In this document: piece after piece, positions 12,403 to 14,462 of the stretch
Layout of the letters: the number at the start of each line of letters is the position of its first letter
Numbering within the stretch: the first letter of the stretch is position 1
NCBI GenBank assembly: GCA_036514635.1
Contig: DATBWU010000058.1
Coordinates: 1 to 14,462 of the forward strand
DNA from: DASSFZ01 sp036514635
GTDB taxonomy: Bacteria; Chloroflexota; Anaerolineae; Fen-1058
Direction of reading: 5' to 3'
Length of the DNA stretch: 14,462 nt
Position numbers and translations under genes: made by a program
The notes under the pieces: model-generated
Databases searched by the model: none
The model's input: the letters and a program-made list of their open reading frames with translations, nothing else
Told to the model about the DNA's origin: nothing

Positions 12403-14129
12403 CGGGCCTCCTGTTGCAGGACTTCCGTCCAGCGGACGGCGATTTCGGTACCGTGACCCGGCTGGCTCGTGACCAGCAACACCGCGCCCACGGCTTCGGC
12501 GCGCTCACGCATGATGCTCAGGCCAGAGCGACCGGGCGATACGCGCTCAGGGTCGAAACCGCGGCCGTCGTCGCGGATGCGCAGTTCCACCGCACCGGCA
12601 TCCACCTGCAGATGGATCGCCACTTGGTTGGCCGCGGCATGCTTGGCGATGTTGCTCAGTCCTTCCTGGCACACACGGTAGAGCGCCACCTGCACCTCGG
12701 CGGGCAGGGTGCCTTCGCCCACCACGGTCACGGCGACGGGGATGTTCGTCCGGCCCGTGAGTGCGTTGCCCAACTGGCGCAGCAGGTCGCCCAGGTCGGT
12801 GTCCGTCAGGACCGAGGGCCGCAGCTCGGCCAGCAGCGCGCGCATCTCCGCCAGCGCGCCGCGCGTCAACCGGCGCAGGTCCTCCAGCGAGCGCCGCCCT
12901 TCGTCCGGGTTTCGCTCCCACAAGCGCGGCAGGACTTCGGCGATCAAGCCGGCGGAGAAGAGCGACTGGTTGACCGCATCGTGCAGGTTGCGTGCCAGAC
13001 GCTGGCGCTCCTGCAGCGCAGCGAGCGTTTGCGCCTGTTCGTGCAGTTCCGCATTGACCATGGCGATCGCGGCCTGGTTGGCTATCGTCAAAGCCAGGTC
13101 GGCGTGGTGGGCCGTGAAGGTGTCCGGCGCGGTGTGGGCGACGCTCACCGCCCCAATGACGCGGCCTGTCACCGACAGAGGGACCCACATCCACGCTCGC
13201 ATCTCTTCCAACAGCATAGCTGCCTGACCGGTCAGGAGCGACCGGAGAAACTGCGCCGCCGGGTCGGTGCTCCACACGTCGGCGATTCGGTTGGGCCGCC
13301 CTCCGTTGAACAGCGCCGTCAGGGTCTCTGGACCGTCCAGCCGGATGCGAAAGGGCATGGCCTGTTCCAGCCGCTGCGGTCCGCGCACGGCCAGGGCGAC
13401 CAGGGTCGAGTCTTGCAACGTGAAGAGCAGGGCATGTGTGTAGTCGATAAGCACACGCAATTGGTCGAGGATCAAACCCGGCTGGACTTCCAGCGCGGAG
13501 GCCAGCGTTTGGGAGATATCCAGCAGTGTGGACTGCTCGCGCGTGCGGGCCTCTACCCGTTGCTGGAGCAGCCGCTCGGCCTGGACGCGCTCACTGACGT
13601 CGCGGAAGACACCCAGGACGCACGGTCGGTCATGATAAGTGAATGCCGTTCCGCGCACCTCGACGTAGAATGGTGAGCCGTCCCGCCGCACGTGGACTGC
13701 CTGTGCTTCGAACACGCCACCTGACTGAACTGCATGGGCGTACTCGCTGAACATACGATGGCTGTTGGGGTGGGTGAATACCGTCGGGTGCAGGCCGATG
13801 AATTCCTCGCGGGCATAGCCGTGCATCGCGCTTGCCGCGGGATTGGCCTCGACCACGAGGCCGGTCTCCATGTCGTTGATGATCAACCCGTCACTGGCGG
13901 CTTCGAAGATGCTCCGATTTTGCCGTTCTTTTTCTTCGGCCTGTGACTCGCGGCCCTGGCCGCGGTCTTGCAGCGCGGCCAGCGCAGCCTGAAGGTCTTC
14001 CAACAGGCGCCGTTCCTGAGACCCGGCGGGCCAGCGATCGAGAGGGATAACGGGAGGCGCGTCTGGAGCGCGAGCCGTTTGTTGGAACAGGCTGGACAAC
14101 AACGCATAGACATCGGGCGAAGGAGGCAT
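12399..14129 (-). CDS. PAS-GAF sensor histidine kinase of the NarX/DesK-type (HisKA_3) class
   Basis: This 576-aa kinase has no membrane segment and probably senses a cytoplasmic signal. Residues about 70-185 form a PAS domain (IFEAASDGLIINDMETGLVV, later VEVRGTAFTYHDRPCVLGVF and DVSERV). Residues about 200-362 form a GAF domain. The HisKA_3 dimerisation helix has the phosphorylated His383 in ERQRLARNLHDAVNQSLF. The ATP-binding domain shows the N-box YRVCQEGLSNIAKHA (484-498), RDDGRGFD (519-526) and GRSGLSIMRERA (533-544). The PAS domain lacks an obvious heme or flavin signature. It transfers phosphate to the regulator encoded immediately downstream. The ATG at 14129 has no Shine-Dalgarno sequence and lies eight bases from a -10 box, so the message may be leaderless. 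Confidence 0.95.
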   Translation of the reverse strand: MPPSPDVYALLSSLFQQTARAPDAPPVIPLDRWPAGSQERRLLEDLQAALAALQDRGQGRESQAEEKERQNRSIFEAASDGLIINDMETGLVVEANPAASAMHGYAREEFIGLHPTVFTHPNSHRMFSEYAHAVQSGGVFEAQAVHVRRDGSPFYVEVRGTAFTYHDRPCVLGVFRDVSERVQAERLLQQRVEARTREQSTLLDISQTLASALEVQPGLILDQLRVLIDYTHALLFTLQDSTLVALAVRGPQRLEQAMPFRIRLDGPETLTALFNGGRPNRIADVWSTDPAAQFLRSLLTGQAAMLLEEMRAWMWVPLSVTGRVIGAVSVAHTAPDTFTAHHADLALTIANQAAIAMVNAELHEQAQTLAALQERQRLARNLHDAVNQSLFSAGLIAEVLPRLWERNPDEGRRSLEDLRRLTRGALAEMRALLAELRPSVLTDTDLGDLLRQLGNALTGRTNIPVAVTVVGEGTLPAEVQVALYRVCQEGLSNIAKHAAANQVAIHLQVDAGAVELRIRDDGRGFDPERVSPGRSGLSIMRERAEAVGAVLLVTSQPGHGTEIAVRWTEVLQQEAR

Positions 14130-14137
14130 CGGGGTAT

Positions 14138-14166
14138 AGTGTAACTCAGAGCGGCGCGGCTGTCAC
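14138..14166 (-). promoter_or_regulatory. Promoter of the kinase-regulator operon
   Basis: On the minus strand GTGACA (14161-14166; five of six matches to the -35 consensus) and TACACT (14138-14143; four of six matches to the -10 consensus) are separated by exactly 17 bases. The ATG begins nine bases after the -10 box, so the transcript probably starts at or next to it. Confidence 0.6.
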
Positions 14167-14284
14167 TCGCCGCCACTGTCGCCTTATCTGCGTGCGGGAT
14201 ATGCGCCGGCAGGTGATGTACACCGGTGCGTCGGAGGCCGGCATGCTTGCGCCTGCCTGCGGGTTTTAAGACGATTAACGCACA

Positions 14285-14310
14285 GAGGCGGTGACCTGTG
14301 TCACCGCCTC
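14285..14310. terminator. Strong hairpin between the kinase operon and the next gene upstream
   Basis: A perfect 11-bp stem GAGGCGGTGAC/GTCACCGCCTC with a CTGT loop stands 54 bases after the stop of the partial gene at the window end, in the right place to terminate it. The tail on the minus strand (TGTGCGTTAATCG) is only moderately T-rich. Confidence 0.6.
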
Positions 14311-14363
14311 CACCATATCGGAAAGACTGATTTCGGCTTTGGCGTTAAACGCGCCGTGGCGTG

Positions 14364-14462
14364 CTACGATTTATAGGCTTCGCGGCCAGCCAGCAACAAG
14401 GCGTCAACTTCCTGAATGGCTTCAGGCATGGACAGGCGGGCTGCCGCCGCCCATTCCCGCCA
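14364..14462 (-). CDS. C-terminal end of an unidentified protein (partial)
   Basis: The last 32 codons of a minus-strand gene reach the window edge: WREWAAAARLSMPEAIQEVD followed by ALLLAGREAYKS and TAG. The form AxxxRLSMPEAI resembles the tail of large ATPase/TPR signalling or LuxR-type proteins, in which an A-W-A-x-G-x-x-(M/L)-(S/T)-x-(D/E)-(E/Q)-A motif ends the protein. That likeness is weak and the identity is open. The neighbourhood of a kinase and regulator would suit a regulatory protein. Confidence 0.5.
   Translation of the reverse strand, partial: WREWAAAARLSMPEAIQEVDALLLAGREAYKS

Noticed and set aside
12354..13676. 440-aa plus-strand open frame opposite the histidine kinase
   Set aside because: Shadow of the kinase codons; no domain, low-complexity Gln/Arg/His composition.

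Overview
The window is about 14.5 kb of GC-rich bacterial DNA. It probably comes from a member of the Chloroflexota (an Anaerolineae-like lineage). That placement is inference. It rests on the mix of families (a DUF2723 membrane protein, a PIG-V-like mannosyltransferase, a GroES/GroEL pair, a NarL-type two-component pair and a VapBC-like module), on the YLPV motif near the C-terminus of a secreted cupredoxin, and on a short palindromic repeat of a kind I associate with these genomes. No marker gene such as rRNA is present.

Layout, left to right. Bases 1-429 hold the C-terminal part of a Crp/Fnr-family regulator. Next come a 133-bp CTAG-bounded repeat (copy 1) and two tandem Crp/Fnr-like half-palindromes. 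Bases 718-3982 carry three plus-strand envelope genes: a DUF2723 multi-pass protein, a secreted blue-copper protein and a PIG-V-like mannosyltransferase. Bases 4247-5020 carry an antitoxin and a broken PIN-domain toxin; the toxin has a frameshift and an in-frame insertion of repeat copy 2. From 5086 to the end nearly everything is on the minus strand: a serine phosphatase with an integrase-like N-terminus and a Cys-rich GAF domain, an unknown 158-aa protein, a half receiver domain, and a receiver lacking the phospho-accepting Asp. Repeat copy 3 follows, then groEL and groES with a CIRCE-like operator, a bacterioferritin fragment, a DUF5661 protein, a zinc-ribbon protein, a truncated ORF, a NarL-type response regulator with its PAS-GAF histidine kinase, and finally the last 32 residues of another gene.

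Two structural stories stand out. First, the 133-bp element is inserted at CTAG three times. Its net length is 129 bp (43 codons), so it stays in frame inside the toxin gene. At groEL, duplication of CTAG leaves the stop codon intact and pushes the terminator 129 bp away. Second, two 131-bp direct repeats (8 differences) lie at 8190-8320 and 11618-11748. Each holds a hairpin plus the first 17-18 codons of a receiver gene, and they flank the whole groESL block. The simplest reading is that the histidine kinase, its regulator and the Asp-less receiver were once adjacent, and that the groESL block was inserted between them with duplication of the junction.

Functionally, the right half is a signalling and stress region (kinase and regulator, receiver, PP2C phosphatase, chaperonin) and the left half is an envelope and glycosylation region. 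I found no CRISPR array, no rRNA or tRNA gene, and no autonomous transposase.
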